Shown: positions 28,663 through 40,114 of the stretch, piece by piece
How positions within the stretch are numbered: position 1 is the stretch's first letter
Layout of the letters: the number at the start of each line of letters is the position of its first letter
Made by a program: the position numbers and the translations under genes
The notes under the pieces: model-generated
Database searches by the model: none
What the model was told of the DNA's origin: nothing
Seen by the model: the letters and a program-made list of their open reading frames with translations, nothing else
Assembly (NCBI RefSeq): GCF_029392015.1
Contig: NZ_CP113925.1
Coordinates: 1,488,001 to 1,552,000, forward strand
Origin: Bifidobacterium sp. ESL0728
Lineage (GTDB): Bacteria > Actinomycetota > Actinomycetes > Actinomycetales > Bifidobacteriaceae
Direction: 5' to 3'
DNA length: 64,000 nt

Positions 28663-29074
28663 AGCCCCTCTTTACGTCACATCAAGCTTCATCGATGATT
28701 TAATGACTTAACTAATATAACACATTTTTTGTCATGACATTCAACTTTTTGTGTAAATTTTAAAATATGAATATTTTAGTCAGCATTCAATGCCCCAGAT
28801 TCAACACTCGAGGTCTTACAGAAAATTTACATCAGCTTTATTGCCGCAATTCAAGACGGGTAACGCAAACTGAACAGACAAAACGTAACAGAGCTGGCCG
28901 AACAGACAAGAATGCAAGACAAAAAACGCAGATGAAACAGGCATTATAGAGGAACCCGAATAAACAAATCAGCAGCCAAAATCCTCAATCCACAATAGAT
29001 TGAAGAAAATTGACTGCTGAATTATTCTGCCTGCTTGCAGGCTATGAGGCCGGGCGAAGTCGGTGATTTATGCT
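28663..29074. other. AT-rich gene-free region between carB and the regulator
   Basis: About 410 bases, AT-rich near 28690-28770 (a likely promoter region for the regulator on the minus strand). A 60-codon plus-strand frame at 28767-28949 has no ribosome site or recognisable protein and is not called. The carB-proximal end carries a hairpin (listed separately). Confidence 0.6.
28970..29019 (-). terminator. Imperfect long hairpin downstream of carB
   Basis: Arms of about 21 bases (CAGCAG...TCAATC and GATTGA...CTGCTG) pair with several mismatches around a 7-base loop, 56 bases after the carB stop. T-rich stretches are inside the arms rather than after them. Probably the carAB terminator. Confidence 0.5.
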
Positions 29075-32000
29075 CTACTCCATTTCGGAGGCGAAGAGCT
29101 GCTTGGCGTGCTCCTGGATGCTCATCACCTGGTAATCGTTGGCCTGCACGGCCTCGATGGCCAAAAGCACCGCGTAGAACTCGGTGATGGTGGTGAATTC
29201 CGGCAAATCGGCGATGATGGCTGCGGCGCGGATGGCGTAGCCGTCGCTGCGGGCGCCGCGCGAAGACGGGGTGTTGAGCACGATGTCGATTTCACCATCC
29301 TCAATCATCTGCACCGGATTCTTGCCGATATAGTCATCTCCGTATTCGGCCTTGAGTTCCTGCTCATGTTCCGGCGTCTCCGAGATCTTGCTGACGACCT
29401 TTGAATCGATGCCGTAGCGGCGCAGAACGGAAGCAGTGCCCTCGGTGGCGCAGACCGTGAAGCCCAGCTCCTTCAAGCGCGTCGCAATCAGCGGCAATTG
29501 GCGCTTGTCAGTATCGGAAACCGAGAGGAAGACGTTGCCGTGCGTCGGCAGACCGCCCTTGTAGGCGGCAAGCTGGGACTTGGCAAAGGCATGCGGGAAG
29601 TCGCGGTCAAAGCCCATGACCTCGCCGGTCGAATGCATTTCCGGCCCGAGCAGCGTGTCGACGGACTTGCCGGCGACGGTGCGGAAGCGCTTGAACGGCA
29701 GCACTGATTCCTTGACTGCGACCTGCTGTCCGGGGCGAATGGTGCCGCCGTCGCCCTTGGGCAGAAGCAGCCCGCGACGACGCTGGTCAGCGATGGTCTC
29801 CCCCACCATGATGCGGGCCGCGGCCTTGGCCAGCGCCACACCGGTCGCCTTGGAGGCGAAGGGAATGGTGCGGGAGGCGCGAGGATTGGCTTCGATGACG
29901 TAGAGGGTATTGGCCATATAGGCGAACTGCACGTTCATCACGCCGCGCACACCGCAGCCTTCGGCGATGGCGAGCGTCGCCTTGCGTAGGCGTTGAATCT
30001 GGTCGTCGGAAAGCGTGGAGGGCGGAAGGGTGCAGGCCGCGTCGCCGGAATGAACGCCGGCTTCCTCGACGTGCTCCATGATGCCTCCAATATAAAGTTC
30101 CTTGCCGTCGTAGAGCGCATCGACGTCGATTTCGATGGCGTCCTGGAGGAACTTGTCGATCAGCAGCGGTGAGGGCAGACGGCCGGAAACAACCGTGTCG
30201 GCCTTGGCTTGGTCGAGTGCACGGTCGACATATTTCTCAAGTTGCTCGTCGTCGTAGACGATTTCCATGCCGCGGCCGCCAAGCACGTAGCTCGGGCGCA
30301 CCAGCACCGGATAACCGATGGAATGTGCGGCCTCGCGGGCCTCGTCCATGTTGAGTGCGGTGCCGTAACGCGGGGCGTTGAGTTTCTCGCGACGCAGCAC
30401 CTCGCCAAAGAGTTCACGGTTTTCGGCCAAGTCAATGGATTCCGGCGAAGTTCCCAAAATCGGCACGCCGGCGGCTTTAAGACGTGCGGCCAGCGAAAGC
30501 GGGGTCTGGCCGCCGAGCTGGACGATGACGCCTTTGATCGGGCCGAGCTTCTTTTCGGCGTCGTAGATCTCCATGACGTCTTCGAAGGTCAGCGGCTCGA
30601 AATAGAGTCTGTCGGACATGTCGTAGTCGGTGGAGACGGTCTCGGGGTTGCAGTTGACCATGATGGTGTCATAGTCTTTGCCGAGTTCCTGCACGGCGTG
30701 CACGCAGGTGTAGTCGAATTCGATGCCCTGACCGATACGGTTGGGGCCGGACCCCAAGATGATCACGGCCTCGCGGTCTCGTGGCTTGAGTTCGGATTCG
30801 TCGGCATAGCAGGAATAGTAATACGGCGTGACCGCGTCGAATTCAGCGGCACAGGTGTCGACGGTCTTGTAGACCGGACGCAGACCGTAGCTGTGGCGCA
30901 GCTCGCGGATCGTGTTCTCGCCCTCGTCGCCAAGGTGGCGCAGGTGGGCGATCTGCAGGTCGGAAAGTCCGGCCAGCTTGGCCTTCTTCAAGAGCTTCGG
31001 CGAAAGGATTTCCGTGAACCGCACTTCCATCGCGGTCTGGTTGATGAGCGCGAACTGCTTCAAGAACCACGAGTCGATCTTCGTGGCGTCGTAAAGCTGC
31101 TCGAGTGTAGCCCCGCCCCAGAGCGCGCGTTGCACCTGCAGGTAGCGGTTTTCGGTCGGCGTGCGCATGTCTTCAAGCAGCTGGTCAACTTCGGCCTGGT
31201 CAGGCTTGGTACCGTCCCAGTTGAAGCCCATATGTCGCTTGTCAATGGAACGCATGGCCTTGCCGAGAGACTCCTGGAAGTTGGCGCCGAGCGCCATCGC
31301 CTCGCCCACGGATTTCATTGAGGTGGTAAGCGCCGGATCGGCGTTCGGGAACTTCTCGAACGTGAAGCGCGGAACCTTGGTGACCACGTAGTCGATGGTC
31401 GGCTCGAAGCAGGCCGGCGTGGACTGTGTGATGTCGTTGCGGATCTCGTCAAGCGTATAGCCGAGCGCGAGTTTCGTGGCGATCTTGGCGATCGGGAAGC
31501 CGGTGGCTTTCGAGGCGAGCGCGGAGGAACGGGAGACGCGCGGGTTCATTTCGATGATGATGATGCGGCCGTTCTTCGGATTGACGGCGAACTGGATGTT
31601 GCAGCCACCGGTGTCGACGCCGACGCCGCGGATGATGGCGATGCCGAGATCGCGCATCTTCTGGTATTCACGGTCGGTCAGCGTGAAGGTCGGGGCGACG
31701 GTGATGGAATCGCCGGTGTGCACGCCTACGGGGTCGACGTTCTCAATCGGGCAGACGACCACGACGTTGTCGTTGCGGTCGCGCATGAGTTCGAGCTCGT
31801 ATTCCTTCCAGCCTTCGATGCCCTCTTCAATCAGGACCTCGTTGGTCGGAGAATCGTGGAGACCAGCGCCGGCGATGCGGTGCAGCTCTTCTTCGTTATG
31901 CGCGATGCCGGAACCCAAGCCGCCCATGGTGAAACTCGGGCGGACGACCACAGGGAATCCAAGCTTTGCAACGATGGCGTCCACTTCCTCGAGCGTGTGG

Positions 32001-32446
32001 GCGACGTCACTTTTAGCGGATTCTCCCCCGACTGAATCCACGACTTTCTTGAACTGCTCACGGTCCTCGCCGCGGTCGATGGCCTCAAGAGAGGCACCGA
32101 TGAGTTCAACATGGTATTTGTCAAGGACGCCGGCCTTACCGAGGGCTTCGGCGGCGTTCAAAGCTGTCTGGCCGCCGAGCGTCGGCAGCAATGCGTCCGG
32201 ACGTTCTTTGGCGATGATGCGTTCGAGAATCGGCACGTCGATGGGTTCGATATAGGTCGCATCCGCCATTTCCGGATCCGTCATGATGGTGGCCGGGTTG
32301 GAATTGACGAGGATGACGCGAATGCCCTCCTCGCGCAACACTCGGCAGGCCTGGGTTCCGGAGTAGTCGAATTCCGCGGCCTGGCCAATGACAATGGGGC
32401 CAGAGCCAATAACCATGACGGATTTGATGTCCTGACGTTTCGGCAT
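29075..32446 (-). CDS. carB: Carbamoyl-phosphate synthase large subunit
   Basis: 1123 residues with two ATP-grasp halves (N-half with [20 protein letters not shown]-half with [19 protein letters not shown]) and the C-terminal MGS-like allosteric domain. It makes carbamoyl phosphate for pyrimidines and arginine from bicarbonate, ammonia from CarA and two ATP. The start overlaps the carA stop by one base (TAATG), so translation is coupled. Size is slightly above the usual 1060-1080. Confidence 0.97.
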   Translation of the reverse strand: MPKRQDIKSVMVIGSGPIVIGQAAEFDYSGTQACRVLREEGIRVILVNSNPATIMTDPEMADATYIEPIDVPILERIIAKERPDALLPTLGGQTALNAAEALGKAGVLDKYHVELIGASLEAIDRGEDREQFKKVVDSVGGESAKSDVAHTLEEVDAIVAKLGFPVVVRPSFTMGGLGSGIAHNEEELHRIAGAGLHDSPTNEVLIEEGIEGWKEYELELMRDRNDNVVVVCPIENVDPVGVHTGDSITVAPTFTLTDREYQKMRDLGIAIIRGVGVDTGGCNIQFAVNPKNGRIIIIEMNPRVSRSSALASKATGFPIAKIATKLALGYTLDEIRNDITQSTPACFEPTIDYVVTKVPRFTFEKFPNADPALTTSMKSVGEAMALGANFQESLGKAMRSIDKRHMGFNWDGTKPDQAEVDQLLEDMRTPTENRYLQVQRALWGGATLEQLYDATKIDSWFLKQFALINQTAMEVRFTEILSPKLLKKAKLAGLSDLQIAHLRHLGDEGENTIRELRHSYGLRPVYKTVDTCAAEFDAVTPYYYSCYADESELKPRDREAVIILGSGPNRIGQGIEFDYTCVHAVQELGKDYDTIMVNCNPETVSTDYDMSDRLYFEPLTFEDVMEIYDAEKKLGPIKGVIVQLGGQTPLSLAARLKAAGVPILGTSPESIDLAENRELFGEVLRREKLNAPRYGTALNMDEAREAAHSIGYPVLVRPSYVLGGRGMEIVYDDEQLEKYVDRALDQAKADTVVSGRLPSPLLIDKFLQDAIEIDVDALYDGKELYIGGIMEHVEEAGVHSGDAACTLPPSTLSDDQIQRLRKATLAIAEGCGVRGVMNVQFAYMANTLYVIEANPRASRTIPFASKATGVALAKAAARIMVGETIADQRRRGLLLPKGDGGTIRPGQQVAVKESVLPFKRFRTVAGKSVDTLLGPEMHSTGEVMGFDRDFPHAFAKSQLAAYKGGLPTHGNVFLSVSDTDKRQLPLIATRLKELGFTVCATEGTASVLRRYGIDSKVVSKISETPEHEQELKAEYGDDYIGKNPVQMIEDGEIDIVLNTPSSRGARSDGYAIRAAAIIADLPEFTTITEFYAVLLAIEAVQANDYQVMSIQEHAKQLFASEME

Positions 32447-33747
32447 TACTTGTTCTCCTTGTCAGCGGCGGTTTGGCCGGTTGCAGTGTTATTCGGGTTT
32501 GATAATGATGTCGGCGTCGCAAGCACGGACGAGACCGGCTCCCCCGCCTTATGCGCCCGCATGAGTGCGACGAATCGATCGAAGAGATAAGCGGCATCGT
32601 GCGGGCCTGCCGCAGCCTCAGGATGATATTGCACCGAAAATGCCGGGATATCAACGCATTGCAGGCCTTCGACCACATCGTCGTTCAAATCGATATGGGA
32701 AACGAACACCTTGCCGAATTTGCCGTTATCATACGGTGATTCGACAATCTTGCCAATCGGAGCATCCACCGCAAACCCGTGGTTGTGTGCGGTGATCTCC
32801 ACCTTGCCGGTGGTCATATCCTTGACCGGCTGGTTGACGCCGTGATGGCCGAATTTGAGCTTATAGGTATCGAAACCGAGCGCACGTCCGAAAAGCTGGT
32901 TGCCGAAGCAGATGCCAAAGAAGGGATACCCGGCATCAAGTACTTGGCGCAGCAGATCGACCTCGGGAGCGGCTTCTTCCGGATCGCCCGGGCCGTTCGA
33001 GAAGAAGACTCCATCGGGATTCAGCGCTTTGATTTCGTCGAAAGTGACGGTGGACGGAACGACATGGACGCGGCAGCCGCGCTCGGAGAGACGGTGCGGA
33101 GTCATGCCTTTGATGCCAAGATCGACGGCGGCTACGGTAAACAGCGGTTCCTTGCCTTCGAACTCGCCGCTGGGTTCGACAGTATAGGTCTCATCAGTGC
33201 TCACCTGGTCGTAAAGCCGGGCACCCTGCATCTTCGGTGAGGCCAAGATTTCCTGCAACAGCGCGTCGACGGAACGCAACGAGCCTGTTGCTTTGTCAAC
33301 CAAGGCATCGCCCGAGAAGATGCCGGCCCGCATCACGCCTGCGCTGCGCAAATGACGCACCAGCTTGCGGGTGTCGATATTGCTGATGCCGACGATGCCA
33401 TCACCTTTGAGCTCGTCATCAAGACTGTCGTTCGCCCGCCAGTTGCTCGCATTCGGGCTGGGTTGGCGCACGACGTAACCGGCCACCCAGACTCGCTTGG
33501 ATTCGGGGTCCTCGTCGTTGACGCCGGTGTCGCCGATATGCGGGAAGGTCTGTACGACGATTTGCTGGTCGTAGCTCGGGTCGGTTATCGTTTCCTGATA
33601 ACCGGTCATGGCCGTCGCGAAGACGATCTCACCGAACGTCGAACCAAGCTTGCCGTAAGGCTCGCCTACATAAAGCTGGCCGTCTTCCAACAACAGCACG
33701 GCATCATCCTTAGAGTACTGTGCCGCCGAAGCTTCTTGCTGACTCAC
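32446..33747 (-). CDS. carA: Carbamoyl-phosphate synthase small subunit (glutaminase)
   Basis: 433 residues. The class I glutaminase domain has the Cys nucleophile in [15 protein letters not shown] (consensus GICLGHQ) and the His in [12 protein letters not shown]. The start is placed at the second of two adjacent GTGs (33747), which is 7 bases after an AAGGGGG site; the first GTG is only 4 bases away. The C-terminus carries about 30 extra Ser/Thr/Asn-rich residues beyond the conserved MRAHK. Coupled to carB. Confidence 0.94.
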   Translation of the reverse strand: MSQQEASAAQYSKDDAVLLLEDGQLYVGEPYGKLGSTFGEIVFATAMTGYQETITDPSYDQQIVVQTFPHIGDTGVNDEDPESKRVWVAGYVVRQPSPNASNWRANDSLDDELKGDGIVGISNIDTRKLVRHLRSAGVMRAGIFSGDALVDKATGSLRSVDALLQEILASPKMQGARLYDQVSTDETYTVEPSGEFEGKEPLFTVAAVDLGIKGMTPHRLSERGCRVHVVPSTVTFDEIKALNPDGVFFSNGPGDPEEAAPEVDLLRQVLDAGYPFFGICFGNQLFGRALGFDTYKLKFGHHGVNQPVKDMTTGKVEITAHNHGFAVDAPIGKIVESPYDNGKFGKVFVSHIDLNDDVVEGLQCVDIPAFSVQYHPEAAAGPHDAAYLFDRFVALMRAHKAGEPVSSVLATPTSLSNPNNTATGQTAADKENK

Positions 33748-33845
33748 CACGAGTCCCCCTTGCTCCGGGCCCGTGCGCGGACTCGGAAATAACTGGACCG
33801 GAAAACAGATTCGCGGCCCGGCCACCGTACCGCGGTCAGAACTAA

Positions 33846-34889
33846 TTACACAATAATTGAATTATTGTCGCCATCGGGTGGCAACGGTTGTCCCTTACCA
33901 GTCGAATCCGGCTGGTTCGGTACTTCATTGGGAGATGACGAATCGGTAGCGTCATCACCAGAAACTTTGGGCGTTTTAGTGTCAGTATTCCCAACTTCAT
34001 CAACCTTGCCGGATGAATCGGTAAGTGTTTCAGAAGCGGCATCGTCATCAGTAACGGAAACTGTCGCGGTATCAACAATATCAGGAACAGCGTCGGTGTT
34101 GGTGTTGGAAACGCTGACAGCGTCTGTAGCAGAAACCGTCTGGGTGTCGATATTGGCATTGGCATCAGCATCTGCATAGCCATCGCCGGAAGTCGAGGCT
34201 TCAACTGAGCTATCATCGTCGCCTACAGAACCAATAGCGCTAGCAGGATCAACGGATTTTTCGGTCAGGCTTGAATCGGAATTATCTCCATCGGAAGATG
34301 CCACATTATCGGCTTCCTGGTCGGCTTGAGGCATGGTTTCGAACGGCACACCATCACCCTCGCCAGAAATACCGTGGGATTGAAGGAACCCGGGAGCAGT
34401 AGGCGAATTGAGCCGGCGTTCGGCCGCCTCTCGTTCCGCCTTTTCCTTGGCCTCGGCCTCATGCGCGGCCTTGATATCGGCAAGAACGCTGTCCTTGTCA
34501 TCGCAAATCGCACTCAGCAGACCATGGATGAATGAAGGCGAATCATCGTCGGAAAGGGTTTTCGCCAATCCCAAACCCTCGTCGATAGCTACGCGGTCTG
34601 GCACATCGTCGTTGAAAAGAATCTCCCAGGCGGCAATCCGCAGGATGTTCCTGTCGACTACAGCCATCCTCCGCAAAGGCCACTTGGTGGAATGGTCTTC
34701 AAGCGCCCGGTCGATGCCGGCCTGCTCATCGGCCACGCCACGAACGATTTGAATGGCGTAATCCGGCAACGGGGTCTGGGCCCCAGGTTCGGCAATGCGT
34801 TCGGCGAGCAATGACGGGATGTCCTGCCCCTTCTCATCCGCTTCGTAGAGCGTATTTAGCGCCCGTTTACGAGCTGTCGAACGTGCCAT
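33846..34889 (-). CDS. nusB: Transcription antitermination factor NusB with long acidic tail
   Basis: The first ~145 residues are a normal Nus[22 protein letters not shown], then [18 protein letters not shown] and [25 protein letters not shown]. NusB with NusE (S10) binds boxA RNA. An unusual tail of about 190 residues follows: first a charged helix ([15 protein letters not shown]), then a Ser/Asp/Thr/Val-rich disordered stretch ending in [10 protein letters not shown]. The tail DNA (33846 to about 34420) is lower in GC than the core. Most NusB proteins are 130-180 residues. It lies between efp and carA as in related genomes. Confidence 0.93.
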   Translation of the reverse strand: MARSTARKRALNTLYEADEKGQDIPSLLAERIAEPGAQTPLPDYAIQIVRGVADEQAGIDRALEDHSTKWPLRRMAVVDRNILRIAAWEILFNDDVPDRVAIDEGLGLAKTLSDDDSPSFIHGLLSAICDDKDSVLADIKAAHEAEAKEKAEREAAERRLNSPTAPGFLQSHGISGEGDGVPFETMPQADQEADNVASSDGDNSDSSLTEKSVDPASAIGSVGDDDSSVEASTSGDGYADADANANIDTQTVSATDAVSVSNTNTDAVPDIVDTATVSVTDDDAASETLTDSSGKVDEVGNTDTKTPKVSGDDATDSSSPNEVPNQPDSTGKGQPLPPDGDNNSIIV

Positions 34890-34990
34890 GTAGCCAATTG
34901 CCTCTCAGTCAGAAAATTTTGCGAATTTACGCTAGCGAATATAATATTCCCGACTTGGGCAAATTGCCGCACCAAGCCGGAAAGAAGAAA

Positions 34991-35557
34991 TCAGTTGTTT
35001 TCGCGGCCGAGGTAGGAACCATCGCGGGTATCGACCTTGACCATTTCGCCTTCGCCCACGAAAAGCGGCACCTGAATCTCGGCACCTGTTTCGACGGTGG
35101 CGGGCTTGGTACCGGCGTTGGAGCGGTTGCCCTGCACGCCAGGCTCGGTTTCGGTCACCTTGAGCACGACAGAGGCCGGCAGCTCAACGCTCAGCGGGGT
35201 GCCGTCGTGGAAGCTTACGATGCAGTCTGTGCCTTCGAGCAGGAATTTGGCCTGATCGCCGACGAGCTCCTTGGGGATGCTGACCTGATCGTAAGTGGTC
35301 ATGTCCATGAAGACGAAGGTGTCGCCTTCCTCGTATGAATACTGCAGCGTACGGTTATCGACGGTCTCGAACTCCATCTTCATGCCAGCGTTGAACGTCC
35401 TGTCGACGATCTTACCCGAAAGCACGTTCTTGATGGTGGTGCGCACGAAAGCTGGTCCCTTGCCGGGCTTGACGTGCTGGAATTTCGTGACGGTCCAGAG
35501 CTGTCCGTCGAGGTTCAATACCGACCCGTTTTTGATGTCATTGCTAGTTTGTGCCAC
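34991..35557 (-). CDS. efp: Elongation factor P
   Basis: 188 residues in three domains. The loop [12 protein letters not shown] carries the Lys that meets the peptidyl-transferase centre when polyproline stalls are relieved. The C-terminal signature is complete through [11 protein letters not shown]. The start codon is GTG at 35557 with AAGGTGA 6 bases upstream. First of the efp-nusB-carA-carB run. Confidence 0.96.
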   Translation of the reverse strand: MAQTSNDIKNGSVLNLDGQLWTVTKFQHVKPGKGPAFVRTTIKNVLSGKIVDRTFNAGMKMEFETVDNRTLQYSYEEGDTFVFMDMTTYDQVSIPKELVGDQAKFLLEGTDCIVSFHDGTPLSVELPASVVLKVTETEPGVQGNRSNAGTKPATVETGAEIQVPLFVGEGEMVKVDTRDGSYLGRENN

Positions 35558-35753
35558 GTCTCGTCACCTTAGTCATTTACTTTTCAAACGATTTGCATTC
35601 CATAAAATGCCTCAGCAATTATGCCACGGCGGGTGTACAGCACAATGCGCATGACACCATCGGCAACGGGAAATCCGCCATCGTTGAAGATACCTCGATC
35701 ACTCTGACACCACGCATACTAAAACACCGGCCAATTCGAATGAATCCGAACCT

Positions 35754-35803
35754 AAAAACCGGTCCCATTTTCTACCTACATAACTAGAAAGTGGAACCGG
35801 TTT
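35754..35803 (-). terminator. Terminator of the SGNH hydrolase gene
   Basis: Arms AAAAACCGGTCCCA / TGGAACCGGTTT plus inner TTTCTA / TAGAAA pairing, 42 bases after the stop; on the minus strand the stem ends in a T-run (GGTTTTTAGG). Confidence 0.8.
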
Positions 35804-35845
35804 CAGAGCTTTAGTTCACCATTTGCAAAGACATGGAATCCTCAT

Positions 35846-36544
35846 CTATGCAAGGTGCAACAGCTCTTCATATATACGCCGCGCAAGTCTCGCATAGCCT
35901 TTTACACTATAGTGCAAACCATCCGGCTGATATTGTTTCTGTTGCTCCGGAATATACGGGCACATGCCGCTGGAAGCATACAAATCAACCACCGGAACCA
36001 CATAATGCTGGGCCACACGCTTGATTGCGTCAACATAGTCCTGCTGGTGAAGCCCCAAAGCGTTGGGTTGCAACGAAGTGGGATAGTTCTTTTGAGGATT
36101 ATGGAACAGGTTGGGCATCGGTGTGAACACTACAATCGAAGCCTCCGGATTCGCAGCGATGACACCGGACAACACGATATCGAACGCTCCGAGGAATGTC
36201 CTTTCATTCCGCTGACCAAAAGTGCCAAGCGGCACATCATGCTGGAAGTCATTGACACCACCCATTACGGTGATGATATTGGCATCATTGCTCATTTTCT
36301 GGTAACGTTCGATAAAGCTATCGTCGCGATCATCGGTCAGTGCAATCCTTGCACCACAGACACCGAAGTTGCGGACATCCTTGAACAATCCATTGCGTTT
36401 CAGGAAGGCCGGCCAAGAAGATTCCATGGAGCCCCCGTCCACACCGTTATCACCCCATGTGGTGGAATCCCCAAAGCAATTGAGCGTGTAATCCTTGAAC
36501 GGACGTTCGCTGTAACGCTTCGGCCAATCATCGTAGACAGACAT
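35846..36544 (-). CDS. SGNH/GDSL-type hydrolase
   Basis: 232 residues, no signal peptide. The catalytic blocks are clear: block I NCFGDSTTWGDNG (Ser), the Gly in FGVCGARIA, block III GGVNDF (Asn) and block V DGLHYS (Asp-x-x-His). Such esterases often remove acetyl groups from sugars or glycans. The start at 36544 (MSVYDDWPKRY) has a GGTGA site 7 bases upstream; in-frame ATGs at 36556 and 36574 are alternatives. It lies downstream of a sugar porter on the same strand, which fits use of acetylated sugars; this is inference. Confidence 0.85.
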   Translation of the reverse strand: MSVYDDWPKRYSERPFKDYTLNCFGDSTTWGDNGVDGGSMESSWPAFLKRNGLFKDVRNFGVCGARIALTDDRDDSFIERYQKMSNDANIITVMGGVNDFQHDVPLGTFGQRNERTFLGAFDIVLSGVIAANPEASIVVFTPMPNLFHNPQKNYPTSLQPNALGLHQQDYVDAIKRVAQHYVVPVVDLYASSGMCPYIPEQQKQYQPDGLHYSVKGYARLARRIYEELLHLA

Positions 36545-36678
36545 TATAATCACCATTTCTTTCTCGTCTATCAAAAGGAAAGAGACACTATCTTTGAAAA
36601 CGCTTCATATGTTCAAGCGAGTCCATCATGGTAGAGTCTCTTCCCAATTATTGAACCTTTAAACCGAAAATCCCAACA

Positions 36679-38100
36679 TCACTTCTTTTGATGAGTGATT
36701 TCCGCCTCAATCTGTTCGAGGGACTTTCCTGTGGTGTCAGGCAGTGCATACTGGGCAAAGATGGCCATGCCGACGCAGAACACCGCAAAGATGAGGAAAG
36801 TCCAGACGCCTCCGAGACCGTTGAGCATCATCGGGAAAAGCTGGGAGACGAAATAGGAGGTGAGGAACACCGTCATGGAAGACAGCGACATTGCACGACC
36901 CCTGATCTCGGTCGGGAAAATCTCGGAGACAACAACCCAGGTGCCGCCACCCCAAGAGAGTTCATAGAATGCGGTATGGAGCAACACGCCGACGAGAATG
37001 AGGATATTGATCAGCATGTCCGACTTTCCGGTGGAGAAGAGCACCGCCAGGAACACCAAGGAAATGGCCATAGCATAGCCGCCCCACTTCAGAAGCTGCT
37101 TTCTAGCGAAACGATCCACGAAAATCATGAAGATACCGACGAAGATGATCTTGACAAAGCCGATGCCGATTGTTTCGACCAAGGAGGCATTAGTGCTCAC
37201 ACCGGTCTTCTGGAAGATGATCGGAGCATAATAGCCAACGGCGATGGTGCCGGTGAGCTGCTGGCATGCAGCAGCCACCAAGGCGATTACCAAAGCGTAA
37301 CGCACACCAGGAGCGAAGAGCTGACGAAGACCAGTATGGCCTTCCTTCTTAGCAGTCTCGAGCGACGTCGTAATGGCCTCTTGCTGCTTCTTCGCCTCTT
37401 CTTCGCCATTCAGACGGATGAGGATGGACAAAGCCTTGCTATCCTTGCCGTGCTGATACAGGAATCGAGGACTTTCAGGAACGAAATACCCGAGAACGAA
37501 GAAGATAACGGCAGGTACCATACCGGAAGCGAACATCCAGCGCCAACCGAAATTGATATTGAAGGTCTGGCTGTTCAGGTTAGCGATAAGAGCATTGACA
37601 ATGTACACCGTTGTCATGCCAATTGCGAAGGCGAACTGATTGAAGGTGACCAGCGTTCCACGAATCCTTGCTGGGGCGACTTCCGAAATATAGAGCGGTA
37701 CAACGGTCGCAGCCATGCCGATGGCAAAGCCGGAAAGGATACGTCCTAGGATAAGAATCGGAACCGTCGGCGAAATCGCCAGAATAAGAGAGGAAATCGT
37801 AAACATCCCGCCTGCGATAACCATCACGGCCTTACGACCAATGGCGTCACTGGCAAAACCTGCCACAAGGCAGCCTACCATGGCACCAATGGCGAGAATG
37901 CCGGAAACCAGGCCGACTTCGGCACTGGACATCGAGAAATGAATCTTAAAGAAGTTCAGAGCACCGGAAATAACGCCCTGATCATATCCAAACAATGTGC
38001 CACCGAGCGCAGCTGCGATGCAGACAGCGATGACATATCCTGTTGAGGTATGTTTTCTCTGATTAATTGGAATATTACTGTTGTTACTTTCAGCTGACAT
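36679..38100 (-). CDS. MFS sugar porter
   Basis: 473 residues, 12 predicted helices, sugar porter (SP) family. Signatures are GYDQGVISGAL in helix 1, GRILSGFAIGMAATVVPLYI with SEVAPARIRG after helix 4, and PESPRFLYQHGKDSKA before the central loop. Relatives XylE, GalP and AraE move pentoses or hexoses with protons; the specific sugar is unknown. AAAGGA lies 6 bases before the chosen ATG at 38100. A wide AT-rich region upstream probably holds its regulated promoter. Confidence 0.92.
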   Translation of the reverse strand: MSAESNNSNIPINQRKHTSTGYVIAVCIAAALGGTLFGYDQGVISGALNFFKIHFSMSSAEVGLVSGILAIGAMVGCLVAGFASDAIGRKAVMVIAGGMFTISSLILAISPTVPILILGRILSGFAIGMAATVVPLYISEVAPARIRGTLVTFNQFAFAIGMTTVYIVNALIANLNSQTFNINFGWRWMFASGMVPAVIFFVLGYFVPESPRFLYQHGKDSKALSILIRLNGEEEAKKQQEAITTSLETAKKEGHTGLRQLFAPGVRYALVIALVAAACQQLTGTIAVGYYAPIIFQKTGVSTNASLVETIGIGFVKIIFVGIFMIFVDRFARKQLLKWGGYAMAISLVFLAVLFSTGKSDMLINILILVGVLLHTAFYELSWGGGTWVVVSEIFPTEIRGRAMSLSSMTVFLTSYFVSQLFPMMLNGLGGVWTFLIFAVFCVGMAIFAQYALPDTTGKSLEQIEAEITHQKK

Positions 38101-38675
38101 CAATTTTCCTTTGATAAATATGTAACGGCAACTTTTAAAGTCATTGCTTGATTGCGGTATATGCTCTTCTGCGAGCACTACTGGCTCTCAGCCATGTCAC
38201 CCAACTGCGTTTTCCAGTTAGCCGCATGCGATAATTGACGAACCAAGACTTACACTTATAAGCCTTTCGACCAAGCACATGTAATAAAAGGACAAAAAGC
38301 AAAACTTTTTGAAATCCAAATATCTGTTTCACCGTTGAAGTGAATTCCAATCCGCTTTACCCTGTGACTATACGTCTATGCCATAAGCTCTCTCTTCCTC
38401 TGCATATACAGATAATCGCTATCGAAGCTTGACCCTGTCACGGCAACTTCTTCTTTACAGCATATTTTTTGTGACTTTAAATACACTTTTTGATGCCAAT
38501 TGTTGCAAAAACAAATTCGTAAGAAAAACAATTTATCGACCAATAAAACAAAATAAAGAAAAAATCTACCCTAAAACCGAATTCACTCACTTCATGCGTC
38601 ATTGTATAAAGTGCCATTTTCCAAGCCATGACCGGATTCTGGCGGCAACACATATGGCAAAAATTTTAAACAAAA
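38101..38675. other. AT-rich region without a supported gene, upstream of the sugar porter
   Basis: About 575 bases, strongly AT-rich from 38430 on. An 88-codon frame at 38429-38695 (plus) has Cys/Lys-rich composition, no ribosome site and runs into the tuf terminator; it is not called. I see no clear LacI-type operator. Confidence 0.6.
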
Positions 38676-38710
38676 ATATGGTCCCTGCGTTTTGAACGCA
38701 GGGACCATAT
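38676..38710 (-). terminator. Strong terminator of the str operon (after tuf)
   Basis: A perfect 15-bp stem (ATATGGTCCCTGCGT / ACGCAGGGACCATAT) with a 5-base loop, followed on the minus strand by TTTTTG. It lies 33 bases after the tuf stop. Confidence 0.93.
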
Positions 38711-38743
38711 ATTAAGTAGTAATCTACAACTTACGTTCTAGAA

Positions 38744-39946
38744 CTACTCGATCACCTTGGTGACACGGCCTGAGCCGACGGTGTGGCCGCCTTCACGAAC
38801 TGCGAAAGTCAGGCCTTCCTCCATGGCGACGGGCTGAATCAGCTCGACGGAGAAGGTGGCGTGATCGCCAGGCTGAACCATCTCGACGCCTTCCGGCAGA
38901 GTGATGACGCCAGTGACGTCGGTGGTGCGGAAGTAGAACTGCGGACGGTAGTTGGAGAAGAACGGCGAATGACGGCCGCCCTCATCCTTCGTCAAGACGT
39001 AGACTTCGCCCTCGAACTTGTGGTGCGGGGTCACGGTGCCGGGCTTGGCCACAACCTGGCCACGCTCAACGTCGTCGCGGTTAAGGCCACGAAGCAACAG
39101 ACCGGTGTTGTCGCCAGCCTCGGCCTCGTCCATCTGCTTGTGGAAGGTCTCAATCGAGGTGACGGTGGTGGTCTGGGTCGGACGAAGGCCAACTACCTCT
39201 GCCGGAGAGTTGACCGGGATACGGCCACGCTCGACACGACCGGTAACCACGGTGCCACGGCCGGAGATGGTGAAGACATCTTCGATAGGCATCAGGAACG
39301 GCTTGTCAAGGTCGTGGACAGGGGTCGGGATGTAATCGTCGACGGCATCCATGAGTTCCTTGATGGTCTGGACCCACTTGTCGTGATCCGGAGCGTCATC
39401 GTGCAGAGCGCCGTAGGCGGAGGTGCGGATGACCGGGCAGTCACGATCGAAGCCGTTTTCTTCGAGGAGGTCGCGGACCTCTTCTTCGACGAGCTCGATG
39501 AGCTCTTCGTCATCGACCATATCGCACTTGTTGAGCGCGACGAGAATCTTCGGCACGCCTACCTGGCGGGCGAGCAGAACGTGCTCGCGGGTCTGAGCCA
39601 TCGGGCCATCAGTGGCGGCGACGACGAGGATCGCGCCATCCATCTGAGCGGCGCCGGTGATCATGTTCTTCACGAAATCGGCGTGGCCGGGGCAATCCAC
39701 GTGAGCATAGTGGCGCTTGGCCGTCTGATACTCGATGTGGGCGATGTTGATGGTGATACCACGCTGCTTCTCTTCAGGAGCGGCGTCGATCTGATCGAAG
39801 TCATACTCCGGGTTGAGGTCGGGGTACTCTTCGTGCAGCACCTTCGAGATGGCCGCGGTCAGGGTCGTCTTACCGTGATCAACGTGGCCAATGGTGCCAA
39901 TGTTAACGTGCGGCTTGGTCCGCTCGTACTTTTCCTTTTCTGCCAT
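38744..39946 (-). CDS. tuf: Elongation factor Tu
   Basis: 400 residues. GTPase motifs are G1 [10 protein letters not shown]3 DCPGHADF and G4 NKCD; the C-terminal domains are complete, ending [11 protein letters not shown]. It delivers aminoacyl-tRNA to the ribosome. An AGGAGG site lies 8 bases upstream. Last gene of rpsL-rpsG-fusA-tuf; a 168-base gap with a hairpin separates it from fusA. Confidence 0.99.
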   Translation of the reverse strand: MAEKEKYERTKPHVNIGTIGHVDHGKTTLTAAISKVLHEEYPDLNPEYDFDQIDAAPEEKQRGITINIAHIEYQTAKRHYAHVDCPGHADFVKNMITGAAQMDGAILVVAATDGPMAQTREHVLLARQVGVPKILVALNKCDMVDDEELIELVEEEVRDLLEENGFDRDCPVIRTSAYGALHDDAPDHDKWVQTIKELMDAVDDYIPTPVHDLDKPFLMPIEDVFTISGRGTVVTGRVERGRIPVNSPAEVVGLRPTQTTTVTSIETFHKQMDEAEAGDNTGLLLRGLNRDDVERGQVVAKPGTVTPHHKFEGEVYVLTKDEGGRHSPFFSNYRPQFYFRTTDVTGVITLPEGVEMVQPGDHATFSVELIQPVAMEEGLTFAVREGGHTVGSGRVTKVIE

Positions 39947-40053
39947 TACTTTGTCCTCCTGGACGTTTCGTAGTTATTCCCGAGCTTTTCGGCCTCGAGA
40001 TACTCGCTACAGTTTACTGGGTTTCTGGGTTACCTGCCACAAAGTGCCCGAAC

Positions 40054-40087
40054 CCAGTCAGCGCTAGAAAATTTTAGCGCCGACTGG
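40054..40087 (-). promoter_or_regulatory. Hairpin in the fusA-tuf gap
   Basis: Arms CCAGTCAGCGCTA / TAGCGCCGACTGG (one mismatch) with an AT-rich 8-base loop, 28 bases after the fusA stop. No T-run follows on the minus strand, so it is more likely an RNA processing or stability element, or a weak attenuator, than a terminator. Confidence 0.55.
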
Positions 40088-40114
40088 AGACAGACACGCC
40101 TTGGGCGAAGTATT

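Noticed and set aside
28767..28949. 60-codon hypothetical gene upstream of the regulator
   Set aside because: No ribosome site and no recognisable features.
31476..32255. Long plus-strand frames opposite carB, purL, fusA and tuf
   Set aside because: These are antisense shadows of well-supported genes in high-GC sequence.
38429..38695. 88-codon hypothetical gene in the AT-rich region
   Set aside because: No ribosome site, runs into the tuf terminator, and composition looks like random AT-rich sequence.
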